Origin: Dyadobacter pollutisoli
GTDB lineage: Bacteria > Bacteroidota > Bacteroidia > Cytophagales > Spirosomataceae
DNA: 64,000 bases
Reading direction: 5' to 3'
Assembly: GCF_026625565.1 (NCBI RefSeq)
Contig: NZ_CP112998.1
Location: 3,102,501 to 3,166,500 of the forward strand
How positions within the stretch are numbered: position 1 is the stretch's first letter; the number at the start of each line of letters is the position of its first letter. This document shows positions 25,630 through 34,725 of this stretch, piece by piece. The position numbers and the translations under genes are program-made. The notes under the pieces were generated by a model, which had not been told where the DNA came from, searched no databases, and worked only from the letters and a program-made list of their open reading frames with translations.

Positions 25630-27579
25630 TCAATAACCAAAATCCCTCTTTATCCCCAGTTTCTTCATTTTTGAGCCAAGGGTGGATGGCGGTATGTCCA
25701 ATATTTCTGCTGCCCCCTGGGACCCGCGGATACGACCATTGCATTTCTTTAGTACGGCAATGATGTGGTCGCGTTCGTTCTCGAAGATTGTTTTGAGACG
25801 GGCTTCCTCCGATTTACCGGAAACTTTCGCGACAGAATTCGTGGGTAGTATGATCTGGTCAATCAATGTTCCCTTTGCAAGAAGTACGCTGCGTTCGATC
25901 ACGTTTTCAAGCTCGCGTATATTTCCCGGCCAATCGTACAAAGCCAATGCCCGCAGGCCTTTTTCGGAGACGCCTGTTATCTTTTTCCCGGTCTTTCTTC
26001 CATAGTATTGCAAAAAATGATCCACCAGCAGAGGAATGTCCTCCTTGCGATCGCTGAGGGAGGGCATCTGGATCGGAAACACATTCAGGCGATAATACAA
26101 ATCCAGGCGAAAGCGCCCTTCCGCCACTTCTTTTTCCAGGTTCCGGTTGGTGGCCGCTATGATCCTGATATCGACCTTGACAGGCGCTTTTCCACCGAGC
26201 CGCTCAATTTCTTTTTGCTGTAAAACACGCAGGAGTTTTACCTGGGTTTCCAAGGGCATATCCCCTATTTCGTCCAGAAAAATAGTACCATTATTGGCCT
26301 GCTCAAACCTTCCGGTCCTCTTTTCGAAAGCACCGGTGAAGGCTCCTTTCTCATGCCCGAACAATTCCGATTCGATCAGGTTTGTTGGTAATGCGGCGCA
26401 ATTCACTTTGATCAGTGGTTGTGTTTTCCGCATTGAAAGCGCGTGAATGGTATCCGCAACCCGTTCTTTTCCCGTGCCGCTTTCGCCGGTAATCAGCACG
26501 GAGGTATCCACTGGGGCAACCTGCGAAATGAGGTCAAAAACATTGAGCAGTAAATGACTCTGCCCAATGATGCCTTCAAAAGTATTTACTTGATTATTAG
26601 TAGAATAAGTCGTCGGAGAAACATTGCGATCTTGCTCAAACGCAGCGGGTTTCTCTGATTTAACCAAATGCTGCAAAGTCTGTGAAAGAAGTGGCATCAT
26701 ACGGTAACATAGCGCCTTGTGCTCTTCATTATACGCATCCGGGCGGCGACTATAAAAAGCCAGAAAAGGCAAACCATGCACTTGATGCACTGTTTGAAGC
26801 GGAAAACCGAGATACGAATTCATTCCGAAAGTCGTCGCTATCAACTTTCTCACAGACGGTTCAGCTGCCAGTTTTTTAAAAGCTGCGCCGGTATGAATTT
26901 CCACGTCCACAGCGGGGGTCATTTTGCTTTGCAGGGTATTAAATTCTTCCAATTTCAGATTGGATACAACACGCAGCCCTTGTGCATCTATAACCTGATA
27001 TTCGTTAAATCCAATCCTTAGAAAGTGAAGCACATGTGTCACATGTGGGAGCTCGCCCACATACCCGACCGCCATCATGTCGAAAGGAAAAAGAGGTTGC
27101 AAAACCTGTGCAATTTTCAGTAATGTTTGTTCCCTGGCTAGTTTTTCCTGCGTAATGGCGGTGAGCTGTTTTTGAAAAATCGCTTCCTTCCGCAATTTGG
27201 CTTCCAATCCATTTTCATGATGATATTCAGCGATTTGCAATGCTACCAGCAGATCCTTTTCCCTGAAAGGCTTGACCAGAAACCCATTGGGATGCGTAGC
27301 TTTGGCCGCATTCAAGATCTCTTCATTGGAATTAGCAGAAAGGTAAATGAAGGGAATATTCGCTTCCCGCAATTGCTCCGCCAGCTCAATGCCAGTCCGT
27401 GTTCCGGTGAGAAAAATGTCCAGAAGTACCAATGCCGGCGCTTCTTTCGCAACCTGCTCCTCCGCTTGCTCTACCGACCTGGCGATACCGGAAACCTCGT
27501 ATCCCGCGCGTTCCAGCATGATGCGAAGGTGGTTGGCTTCAATAAACTGGTCTTCAACGATGAGTATCTTTTTCTTCAT
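25630..27579 (-). CDS. sigma-54-dependent response regulator (REC-GAF-AAA+-Fis)
   Basis: The ATG at 27579 gives 649 residues beginning KKKILIVEDQF, the proper start of a receiver domain; the longer frame is rejected. The receiver domain (about 3-120) has phosphoacceptor D54 in LVLLDIFL. A GAF-like region occupies about 150-310. The AAA+ domain has Walker A GESGTGKE near 363, GAFTGA near 411 and Walker B TIFLDEIGDMP. The C-terminal Fis helix-turn-helix reads GSQGAAEILDIPPSTLGSKM. The start overlaps the end of the upstream kinase gene by 26 bases, so the two are translationally linked and form a two-component pair. The added GAF domain suggests a second signal input. Confidence 0.93.
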   Translation of the reverse strand: MKKKILIVEDQFIEANHLRIMLERAGYEVSGIARSVEQAEEQVAKEAPALVLLDIFLTGTRTGIELAEQLREANIPFIYLSANSNEEILNAAKATHPNGFLVKPFREKDLLVALQIAEYHHENGLEAKLRKEAIFQKQLTAITQEKLAREQTLLKIAQVLQPLFPFDMMAVGYVGELPHVTHVLHFLRIGFNEYQVIDAQGLRVVSNLKLEEFNTLQSKMTPAVDVEIHTGAAFKKLAAEPSVRKLIATTFGMNSYLGFPLQTVHQVHGLPFLAFYSRRPDAYNEEHKALCYRMMPLLSQTLQHLVKSEKPAAFEQDRNVSPTTYSTNNQVNTFEGIIGQSHLLLNVFDLISQVAPVDTSVLITGESGTGKERVADTIHALSMRKTQPLIKVNCAALPTNLIESELFGHEKGAFTGAFEKRTGRFEQANNGTIFLDEIGDMPLETQVKLLRVLQQKEIERLGGKAPVKVDIRIIAATNRNLEKEVAEGRFRLDLYYRLNVFPIQMPSLSDRKEDIPLLVDHFLQYYGRKTGKKITGVSEKGLRALALYDWPGNIRELENVIERSVLLAKGTLIDQIILPTNSVAKVSGKSEEARLKTIFENERDHIIAVLKKCNGRIRGSQGAAEILDIPPSTLGSKMKKLGIKRDFGY

Positions 27580-29806
27580 TTTGATATAAAAATTCAATCG
27601 TAATCGTAACACCGTCCTGGTTTTTGACACTCAATGTGCCCCCGATATCGTCGCAAAGACCTTGAATCAATGTCATCCCAAACGAGCCGGCACGTTTGAT
27701 GTCAAAATCCGGCCGTAACCCTATCCCGTTATCCGCAATGATAAGCTGAAAGTAGTCGGTTCCAATTGGTTTGAAAGCAATGAAAATAGTGCCTTCTCTG
27801 TCTCCTTTAAAAGCATATTTCATAGCATTGGTGATCGCCTCGTTCAGTATCAACCCCAATGGAATGGAATGGCTGATATTCATTTCAATACGTTCAATTT
27901 CAAGCTGGAAATGAATCTGCTGATTGGTATCAAAACTATCTTTCAGGTATTGCACCATTTCATAAATGTAGGCGGATATGTCTATCGACGAGAGATTTTC
28001 GGTCTGATACAACTTCTGGTGAATCATCGACATGGACTGGATCCGGTGCTGGCTGTCGGCGATGGCTGTTTTTGCCTCCTCCGTTTTCAAGTATTCCGAC
28101 TGGCTGTCGAGCAGGCCCGCTACCATATGCAGGTTGTTTTTGACCCGATGGTGAATTTCCTTGATCAGCCATTCTTTTTCATTGACCAAATGTTCCAAAG
28201 AGATGTTCTTTCGGTTAATCTCGTCCTGTTTGACAGTAATATTCCTGTTACTTTTTTGCATTAGCCGGTAACCTGCAATTAAAAGCGCAATAATGACCAG
28301 TAACAGCCCAATGCTCACGTAAGTGATATTTTGAATAAGGCCCGCCTGGCGGAGCATGCCTGACTGCAGCCCGGATTGTTTGGTCAGAAACTGTATGCTG
28401 TCATTCTTTTTCTCGACGTCATAAAGTATTTCCAACTGGCTCATCTGCCGGGCTTTGCTTTCCCTGAAAACTGAATCTTTCAGCAAGCTGTATTTCTGGT
28501 AGTTTTCTAATGCGCCCGAGTAGTTTCCTCTGATAGAATCCAGTCGGGCACTATAGAGATAGTTCTGATAAAGATATATTCTGAAATTTGCCTTTCTGGC
28601 TAGCTCATTGCTCTTTTTCAAATTCATTTCAAGTTTTTTGTAATTCTTGTCCTCAAAATAAAACAGGATCAGACAATTGTACGCGTACCGAAGATTGATA
28701 TTTGAAAGGGTTGATTTGGACGTAATTTCTTCGACAATGTTACTATATTTCCGTCCCAGCGATAGATTTAATTTTCCATAAATGATCAGATATTGTCCAT
28801 AGACTAAAACCTTGCTGTTATCTGTTTTCAATGGATATTTCTTGACACTTTCATTTAACATCGATAATGCGTGATCGAAATCTCCAAGACGCTGCATACA
28901 AACAGCGAGGTTTACCGCAATGATGTGGACTGACTCTGCATCCTTCAAACGAAGTGCTAAAACAAGCGCCTTGGTTTGATATTCACGCTGCTTATCAAAT
29001 CTATTGAGCGCATTGTACGCATTTCCTAGCCGGTTGTAGATCGTACACAACTGCATACTGCTTGTGTCACCAAGCATTTTGGCGGTACGTTCTGCCAGCA
29101 AACCGTGTTCGATCGCTTGGTCTACAGACCCTATTTCCAAGTAAATACGCCCCAGAAGATCATAAACACCCATGAGGTTCTTGTACCCGGCTGCCTTGAA
29201 AAAGGCGAGCGACTGTCTAAGCGCTGAAAGAGCCTTAGCCGTTGATCCTTGGGTTACATACAAGTCACCGAGCTGCATATAAATATGTCCCTGCTTCTCT
29301 TTGTTGCCGGCTTTCCCAAAAGCTTCTGATGACTTTTCAACCAGTGCGATCCGCTGGCCTATCTCCTCTGCATTAGTGGAGTAATAGCCCGACATGGTAT
29401 AATAAGCCTCTCCTAATTGGAAGTATTCATTGTATTTTGTCAAAATCGCGATTGCTTTCAACGCAGCCTTTCTGCCGTTTTCTCTTTCGTTCTTTTGAGG
29501 TAATATGCGCGAAAGCAGCAGTTCGCTGATCCCTTCTCCTTTGTGATAGTCCAGCGAAATGCTCAGTTTTTTTGCTTCCAATGTGTAGGACAAAGCCTTT
29601 TCAATGTCACTGGGCTGCCTGTTGAGCCGATAATAATATTGATCGCTCAGCTTTAAAAGCAGTTGTACTTTGCCAGTGTCCGGAGTGCTTCTTCTCAGCG
29701 CTAACACGAGCGGTTTGGTATCCTTTGCGGTAAAGGGGCCTGGATCCTGGCCGGTGCCGGGCAGGGATATTGATAAAAAACATAGGAGAAGCAGATTTTT
29801 GAGCAT
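27554..29806 (-). CDS. TPR-containing HisKA_2-type sensor histidine kinase
   Basis: The 750-residue protein starts with a signal peptide (1-19). About 440 residues of TPR-like helical repeats follow in the periplasm (for example KQGHIYMQLGDLYVTQGSTA, YNRLGNAYNALNRFDKQREY). One membrane helix lies at 494-515. The cytoplasmic part has a HisKA_2 dimerisation domain with the histidine pair 552-553 in KEIHHRVKNNLH, and an ATPase domain with the N box NEAITNAMKYAF and G1 ADNGIGLRPDF. This architecture is common in Cytophagales, where the TPR region is presumed to sense an envelope signal; the ligand is unknown. The partner regulator overlaps its 3' end. The five-gene hydrolase cluster is divergent. 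Confidence 0.92.
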   Translation of the reverse strand: MLKNLLLLCFLSISLPGTGQDPGPFTAKDTKPLVLALRRSTPDTGKVQLLLKLSDQYYYRLNRQPSDIEKALSYTLEAKKLSISLDYHKGEGISELLLSRILPQKNERENGRKAALKAIAILTKYNEYFQLGEAYYTMSGYYSTNAEEIGQRIALVEKSSEAFGKAGNKEKQGHIYMQLGDLYVTQGSTAKALSALRQSLAFFKAAGYKNLMGVYDLLGRIYLEIGSVDQAIEHGLLAERTAKMLGDTSSMQLCTIYNRLGNAYNALNRFDKQREYQTKALVLALRLKDAESVHIIAVNLAVCMQRLGDFDHALSMLNESVKKYPLKTDNSKVLVYGQYLIIYGKLNLSLGRKYSNIVEEITSKSTLSNINLRYAYNCLILFYFEDKNYKKLEMNLKKSNELARKANFRIYLYQNYLYSARLDSIRGNYSGALENYQKYSLLKDSVFRESKARQMSQLEILYDVEKKNDSIQFLTKQSGLQSGMLRQAGLIQNITYVSIGLLLVIIALLIAGYRLMQKSNRNITVKQDEINRKNISLEHLVNEKEWLIKEIHHRVKNNLHMVAGLLDSQSEYLKTEEAKTAIADSQHRIQSMSMIHQKLYQTENLSSIDISAYIYEMVQYLKDSFDTNQQIHFQLEIERIEMNISHSIPLGLILNEAITNAMKYAFKGDREGTIFIAFKPIGTDYFQLIIADNGIGLRPDFDIKRAGSFGMTLIQGLCDDIGGTLSVKNQDGVTITIEFLYQNEEKDTHR

Positions 29807-30005
29807 AGAAGTGAATGGTACTGACTGACGTCGCAGGTAAAAGGATTTTTAGTTCGTATATACCCAACTGTATTTCGTCGGAAACTTCGTTCAGAAACGA
29901 TATATCGTTGGATAAGCCCGCTCAATATTAATTAATTAGTTGTATTTGAACAACTTACCATTCAGGCATTCTTTTGGCTCTGCTACCGCAAACGAAACAG
30001 CCAAA

Positions 30006-30791
30006 ATGAAAAGCAATCCTTCTAAAACTATCCTTTTTATTACTGGCGCCTTTGTCAGTAACAGTTGTTGGGACGAATGGAAATTGTACTTTGAGAACAA
30101 AGGTTACCAAACTTTTGCGCCTCCCTGGCCCCACAAAGATGCACCTGCCGAAGAGCTGCGCAACCGGCAACCGGATCCGGCCATCGCCTCCATGACATTG
30201 GCAACATTGATCGAACATTATGCAGAGATCGCTGCCAATCTACCCGAGAAACCCATTATCATCGGACATTCCATCGGAGGACTGATTACACAATTACTCT
30301 TGCAGCGTGATCTCGGAGCAGTGGGAATCGCTATCCATTCCGTTCCGCCACAAGGGATTATGACATTCAAATTGTCATTCCTGATAGCAGGCTGGGGACC
30401 GCTTGGTTTTTTTACGCCTGTCGGCAAATCTTTTATGATATCGTTCAGGCAATGGCAGTATGCTTTTACGAACGGGCTGCCGCTGGAAGTTCAAAAACAA
30501 GGGTACTACGACCTGGCGATCCCTGAATCCAAACAGATCGTAAGGGACACGATCACAAAAGTGGCTCACGTTGACTTTGAAAAACCGCACGCCCCGCTCC
30601 TGCTCATTTCCGGTACTGAGGACCACACGATTCCTGCTTCCCTTAATTTTTCCAATTATCGTAAATACAGAAGCAGCGGCTCGGTCACAGATTTCAAAAA
30701 ATTCCCCGGCCGCACGCATTATGTGCTCGGGCAAGCAGGTTGGGAGGAAATTGCCGAATACATTCAAAACTGGCTTGGAAAACATAGCTGA
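30006..30791 (+). CDS. alpha/beta hydrolase, serine type
   Basis: The ATG at 30006 gives 261 residues; the longer frame begins with TTG and is rejected. The protein has no signal peptide and is presumably cytoplasmic. The nucleophile elbow is GHSIGG with S89, the early strand reads TILFITGAFVSNSCWDEW and the C-terminal catalytic histidine lies in FPGRTHYVLGQAGW; the acid is probably in ISGTEDHTIP. The substrate is unknown, an ester or lactone being plausible. It is the first of five collinear genes (30.0-36.1 kb) encoding hydrolases and a porin. Confidence 0.85.
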   Translation: MKSNPSKTILFITGAFVSNSCWDEWKLYFENKGYQTFAPPWPHKDAPAEELRNRQPDPAIASMTLATLIEHYAEIAANLPEKPIIIGHSIGGLITQLLLQRDLGAVGIAIHSVPPQGIMTFKLSFLIAGWGPLGFFTPVGKSFMISFRQWQYAFTNGLPLEVQKQGYYDLAIPESKQIVRDTITKVAHVDFEKPHAPLLLISGTEDHTIPASLNFSNYRKYRSSGSVTDFKKFPGRTHYVLGQAGWEEIAEYIQNWLGKHS

Positions 30792-30844
30792 CCAACATTT
30801 TAGTCTTTACTCACCGCAAATCTTCACTTAAAACTTTACACGTT

Positions 30845-31873
30845 ATGAAATCACTATTCCTTTTGAACCGTACGTTTTCACAAAGCTGGAATCGTCTGTT
30901 TTACATTTCGGCCCTACTGATCACATTAGTTGCCTGTGACACCAAAAAAGGTGACCAGGCCAGCGCACCGGAAAAGGCGGACAGCACAGCCGCATCCGTT
31001 GCGGTACCACCCGCCGACCCGCCTGCGAACTTTAAGCACGAAACTGCCACCGTCAATGGTATTAAAATCCATTACGTTATTGGAGGCAAAGGCGAGCCAT
31101 TACTACTTGTTCACGGTTTTGGACAAAACTGGTTTATGTGGAACCGGCTGCTGCCTGAGCTCTCGAAACATTTCACGGTCATAGCGCCTGATTTGCGCGG
31201 TGTGGGAGAATCGGACAAACCTGAAACTGGCTATGATAAAAAAACGATGGCCACCGATTTGCATGAATTGATGAAGAAGCTCGGCTATTCAAACATTAAC
31301 CTTGCCGGCCACGACATTGGATTAATGGTAGCGTATGCCTACGCAGCTCAATTCCCAACAGATGTCAAAAAGATCGCTTTGATGGATGCATTGCTTCCTG
31401 GTATTGAGCCGGTATGGAGCCAGGTTTCGGCCGGAGCTTGGTGGTTTGGCTTCTTTGGCTGGCCGGCTTCGGGAAGCATTGTGGCAGGCAGAGAAAGGGA
31501 GTTTCTCACTAACTTCTGGCCGATGGTGGGGCATGTGAAAGATCCATTTACCAAACAGGAAACGGATGAGTTTATACGTGCTTATGCCGTTTCGGGTGGG
31601 ACTACCGGCGCATTCCATTGGTTTGGTGCATTTCCGCAGGATGGAAAAGACAATGTAGAATTGGCCAAACATAAGCTTCCGATGCCGCTTCTGGCCCTGG
31701 GCGGCGAATATTTCGCAGCAGCTTTCCTGAAAGATCACTCCAAACTGGTCGCTACTCATGTTACCGAGGCTAAAATCCCGGGATCCGGGCATTGGGTGGT
31801 GCAGGAAAACACCGCGGCCGTTCAAAAGGCATTGATGGATTTCTTCATGGCAGACAGTACAAAAGCCCAATAA
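30845..31873 (+). CDS. alpha/beta hydrolase lipoprotein with Asp nucleophile (epoxide hydrolase-like)
   Basis: The 342-residue protein has a lipoprotein signal (ALLITLVAC, lipid on C31) and a low-complexity Ala/Pro linker to about residue 62. The hydrolase domain has HGFGQNWFMWNRLLPEL, PDLRGVGESDKP and the elbow GHDIGL with D157, so the nucleophile is aspartate as in epoxide hydrolases and haloalkane dehalogenases. The final histidine is in IPGSGHWVVQENT. It is therefore anchored in the periplasm or at the outer membrane. It stands 53 bases after the preceding hydrolase and 8 before the amidohydrolase. The substrate is unknown. Confidence 0.87.
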   Translation: MKSLFLLNRTFSQSWNRLFYISALLITLVACDTKKGDQASAPEKADSTAASVAVPPADPPANFKHETATVNGIKIHYVIGGKGEPLLLVHGFGQNWFMWNRLLPELSKHFTVIAPDLRGVGESDKPETGYDKKTMATDLHELMKKLGYSNINLAGHDIGLMVAYAYAAQFPTDVKKIALMDALLPGIEPVWSQVSAGAWWFGFFGWPASGSIVAGREREFLTNFWPMVGHVKDPFTKQETDEFIRAYAVSGGTTGAFHWFGAFPQDGKDNVELAKHKLPMPLLALGGEYFAAAFLKDHSKLVATHVTEAKIPGSGHWVVQENTAAVQKALMDFFMADSTKAQ

Positions 31874-31881
31874 GCATTACT

Positions 31882-33651
31882 ATGAAAACGATACTTATTG
31901 CAATACTCGCATTGACGAGCATGACTTTGCATGCCCAAAAGAATGCCGACCTGATCGTTACCAACGGAAAGATCGCAACGATGATAAAAGCCGGGGAGTT
32001 TGTACAGGCGGTGGCCGTTAAAGATGGGATCATACTTGCCACCGGCGATTCCAAAAGCATATTATCGGCCTATCAGAATGTAAAAACGAACATCATTGAT
32101 GCCGGGGGCAAAACCATCGTGCCCGGCATCAACGACAGCCATATCCACATCATCCGTGAAGGCCTGCATTACAATGCAGAACTTCGCTGGGACGGCGTGA
32201 AAACCCTCGCAAGAGCGATGCAAATGCTAAAAGAGCAGGCAGCAAGGACTCCGCCCGGCGTGTGGGTGAAGGTCGTAGGTGGCTGGAATGAATTTCAGTT
32301 TGAGGAAAAACGGCAGCCTACATTGGCGGAGATCAACGCAGCGGTTCCCGATAAGCCGGTCTTTATTACCTACCTGTACGGTAAAGCATTTTTGAATAAA
32401 AAGGGAATTGAAACGCTGGGTTATGACAGCAAAACCCATTATGAAGGGAGCCTGGTGGAGCTCGACGGTGAGGGCAACCCAACAGGCATGTTGTATGCCA
32501 AAGAAACCCCGAAAGCCATTTACACAACGTTGGGGCTGACTACCAAACTTTCGCATGAAGAAAGGCTGAACAGCACGCTGCAGTACTACCGCGAACTGAA
32601 CCGATTTGGCATCACCAGCGCGGGAGACGCGGCCGGTGGCGGGCAGAATTTCCCTGCCGACTATGCGGTAGCCCTGGAACTCGCCAAGAATGGTAAGCTA
32701 AATATCCGGACGTCCTATTTCCTGTTTGCCCAACAAAAAGGAAAGGAATTGCAGGATTACCAAAATTGGGTAAAAACAGCCTTCCCGAATAAAAATGACC
32801 ATATGTTGATGCCGAATGGTTATTCCACGGAAGGCGCCGGTGAAAACCTGGTAGCTACGGCGGCCGATTTTGAAAATTTTCTGGAACCAAGGACTATCCT
32901 GTCGGATAGTATGGAAGGTGATTTGGAACCTGTGATCCGTTTGCTGGTGCAAAACCACTGGCCGTTCAGATTGCACGCGACCTATGGCGAATCCATTGAA
33001 AGGATGCTGGCGATTTTTGAAAAAGTGAATAAGGAAATTCCTTTTGACGGGCTACGCTGGTTTTTTGATCATGCCGAAACCATTACCGACAGCCAGTTGG
33101 CACGAGTAAAGCAACTAGGCGGCGGGATTGCAGTACAATTCCGAATGTATTACCAGGGAGAGCTGTACAACAAGCTTTACGGCCAGCCAGACAAACAATT
33201 GCCTCCAATCAAGAAAATGCTGGCAATGGGAATCCCGGTCGGAATGGGCACGGATGCAACGCGAATTTCTACATTCAATCCCTGGATGGCGTTTCATTGG
33301 CTTTTAACCGGCAAGACCATTGGCGGCATGCAGTTTTGGCCCAAAGATCAGGTGCTCGACCGTTTCACAGCCATGCATATATACACCTCCGGCAGCGCCT
33401 GGTTTACAGGCGAAGATACATTGAAAGGTAAGCTTGCAAAAGGCATGTACGCGGATTTCACGGTACTATCGAAGGATTACTTCAAGGTCTCGACCGATGA
33501 AGTCAGAAGCATTGAATCACTGCTCACCATTGTAAACGGCAAAGTAGTGTACGCCGCTGGCCCTTATAAAAAGCTCGATCCTGAGATTCCGGCAGTGATT
33601 CCGGAATGGTCGCCTGTGAAATTTTACGGAGGTTATCAGAGTAAAAACTAA
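31882..33651 (+). CDS. exported amidohydrolase family 3 protein (YtcJ-like)
   Basis: The ATG at 31882 gives 589 residues with a signal peptide (KTILIAILALTSMTLHAQ); the longer frame overlaps the previous gene without homology. The metal-dependent hydrolase domain starts with ADLIVTNGKIATM and the IDAGGKTIVPGINDSHIHII segment, whose HIH binds the first metal. Further metal-site candidates are in FRLHATYGE and WFFDHAETI, and DATRISTFNPW holds the likely catalytic aspartate. Family members hydrolyse amides, formamides or carbamates at cyclic or aromatic compounds. The gene is 8 bases behind the epoxide hydrolase-like gene. The substrate is unknown. Confidence 0.88.
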   Translation: MKTILIAILALTSMTLHAQKNADLIVTNGKIATMIKAGEFVQAVAVKDGIILATGDSKSILSAYQNVKTNIIDAGGKTIVPGINDSHIHIIREGLHYNAELRWDGVKTLARAMQMLKEQAARTPPGVWVKVVGGWNEFQFEEKRQPTLAEINAAVPDKPVFITYLYGKAFLNKKGIETLGYDSKTHYEGSLVELDGEGNPTGMLYAKETPKAIYTTLGLTTKLSHEERLNSTLQYYRELNRFGITSAGDAAGGGQNFPADYAVALELAKNGKLNIRTSYFLFAQQKGKELQDYQNWVKTAFPNKNDHMLMPNGYSTEGAGENLVATAADFENFLEPRTILSDSMEGDLEPVIRLLVQNHWPFRLHATYGESIERMLAIFEKVNKEIPFDGLRWFFDHAETITDSQLARVKQLGGGIAVQFRMYYQGELYNKLYGQPDKQLPPIKKMLAMGIPVGMGTDATRISTFNPWMAFHWLLTGKTIGGMQFWPKDQVLDRFTAMHIYTSGSAWFTGEDTLKGKLAKGMYADFTVLSKDYFKVSTDEVRSIESLLTIVNGKVVYAAGPYKKLDPEIPAVIPEWSPVKFYGGYQSKN

Positions 33652-33690
33652 GCGGGTACCAGCACCATTCACAAGACAAAAAATATCATC

Positions 33691-34719
33691 ATGATCATTC
33701 TGAAAAGGATTTCCCATATCATTTTGCTAACCGGGTTTGTGCTTTTTTTCGCGCCCCATTTCGCTTTCGCGCAACTGCCTTTACCACCGCATGTACCGAT
33801 CTGGGACGCTAATGTGGTTACATTGAAACTCCATAAGATCACGGAGTCTGTTTACGCTGTCATTCCGTCCACGGCTGAGACAGAAACAACCAAAGGCGTG
33901 CCGCAAGCAACAACCGCTGGGTTTATTATCGGGGAAAAAGGCATACTGCTGATTGAAACAATGATGACGAAACGTCTGTACGACCAACTCATTACATTGG
34001 TAAAATCTGTAAGTCAAAAACCGGTCCTGTATGCCGTCAACACCAGCGACCACGGTGACCATTGCTTTGGAAATTACCTCTTGCCGGAGCAGACGATGAT
34101 CATTCAAAATGAATTTTGTAATGAAAATCTGACCAAAAACTACGAACAGATCAAACAGTTCATGGTCATGCTTTTTGGGACAAACCGCGGGATTGAAGAC
34201 ACCCGTTTCCGGGCTGCGGATATGCTCATACCGAAATTCCAAAACCTGAAAATTGACCTGGGCAACGGTAATTCGGTTGAGTTGATCAACACAGGAACCG
34301 CGCAATCACCGGCGGACCTGTTTGTGAAAGTACATTCAAAAGATCAGACAATTTGGTGGTTGGGAAACCCCTTTATCGCCGAAAGCCCTGCTATCCCATG
34401 GCTGTTTGACGGCTATTTTCTCGAACCCGTGGACAATCTCAAAAAGATCTACGCGATGATCGGTGACAATGATACGGTGGTACCCGGGCACGGACGCATT
34501 ACCAACAAAGCTGGCATCAAATACACCATTGATTACGTCACCGCATTGAAAAGCCAGGTGGAGTCGGCGGTAAAAAAAGGACTGACATCCGAACAGGCGC
34601 GCACCCAGATCACGATGCCGGAATTTGACAAAGGATACATTCTGTACAACTGGCTGCACTACAATTTCAACATTCCCAATGCCTACAAGGACATTCAGAA
34701 CCAGTACACTAAAAAGTAA
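33691..34719 (+). CDS. exported metallo-beta-lactamase-fold protein with altered metal motif
   Basis: The 342-residue protein has a signal peptide (about 1-28, APHFAFAQ). The metallo-beta-lactamase fold is shown by GFIIGEKGILLIETMMTK, the metal loop NTSDHGDHCFGN (117-128) and the late VVPGHGRI histidine. In the canonical HxHxDH motif the first histidine is replaced by S119; H121, D123 and H124 remain. The usual metal-bridging aspartate position reads WWLGNPFI, with asparagine. It may bind a single metal or have changed chemistry. It follows the amidohydrolase by 39 bases and precedes a porin by 6, as part of the hydrolase cluster. Confidence 0.85.
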   Translation: MIILKRISHIILLTGFVLFFAPHFAFAQLPLPPHVPIWDANVVTLKLHKITESVYAVIPSTAETETTKGVPQATTAGFIIGEKGILLIETMMTKRLYDQLITLVKSVSQKPVLYAVNTSDHGDHCFGNYLLPEQTMIIQNEFCNENLTKNYEQIKQFMVMLFGTNRGIEDTRFRAADMLIPKFQNLKIDLGNGNSVELINTGTAQSPADLFVKVHSKDQTIWWLGNPFIAESPAIPWLFDGYFLEPVDNLKKIYAMIGDNDTVVPGHGRITNKAGIKYTIDYVTALKSQVESAVKKGLTSEQARTQITMPEFDKGYILYNWLHYNFNIPNAYKDIQNQYTKK

Positions 34720-34725
34720 TTGATC

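Noticed and set aside
29973..29990. TTGGCTCTGCTACCGCA-like match to a sigma-54 -24/-12 promoter upstream of the hydrolase cluster
   Set aside because: The GG to GC spacing is correct, but the -12 element reads CCGC instead of TTGC and the transcript would begin only about 5 bases before the start codon.
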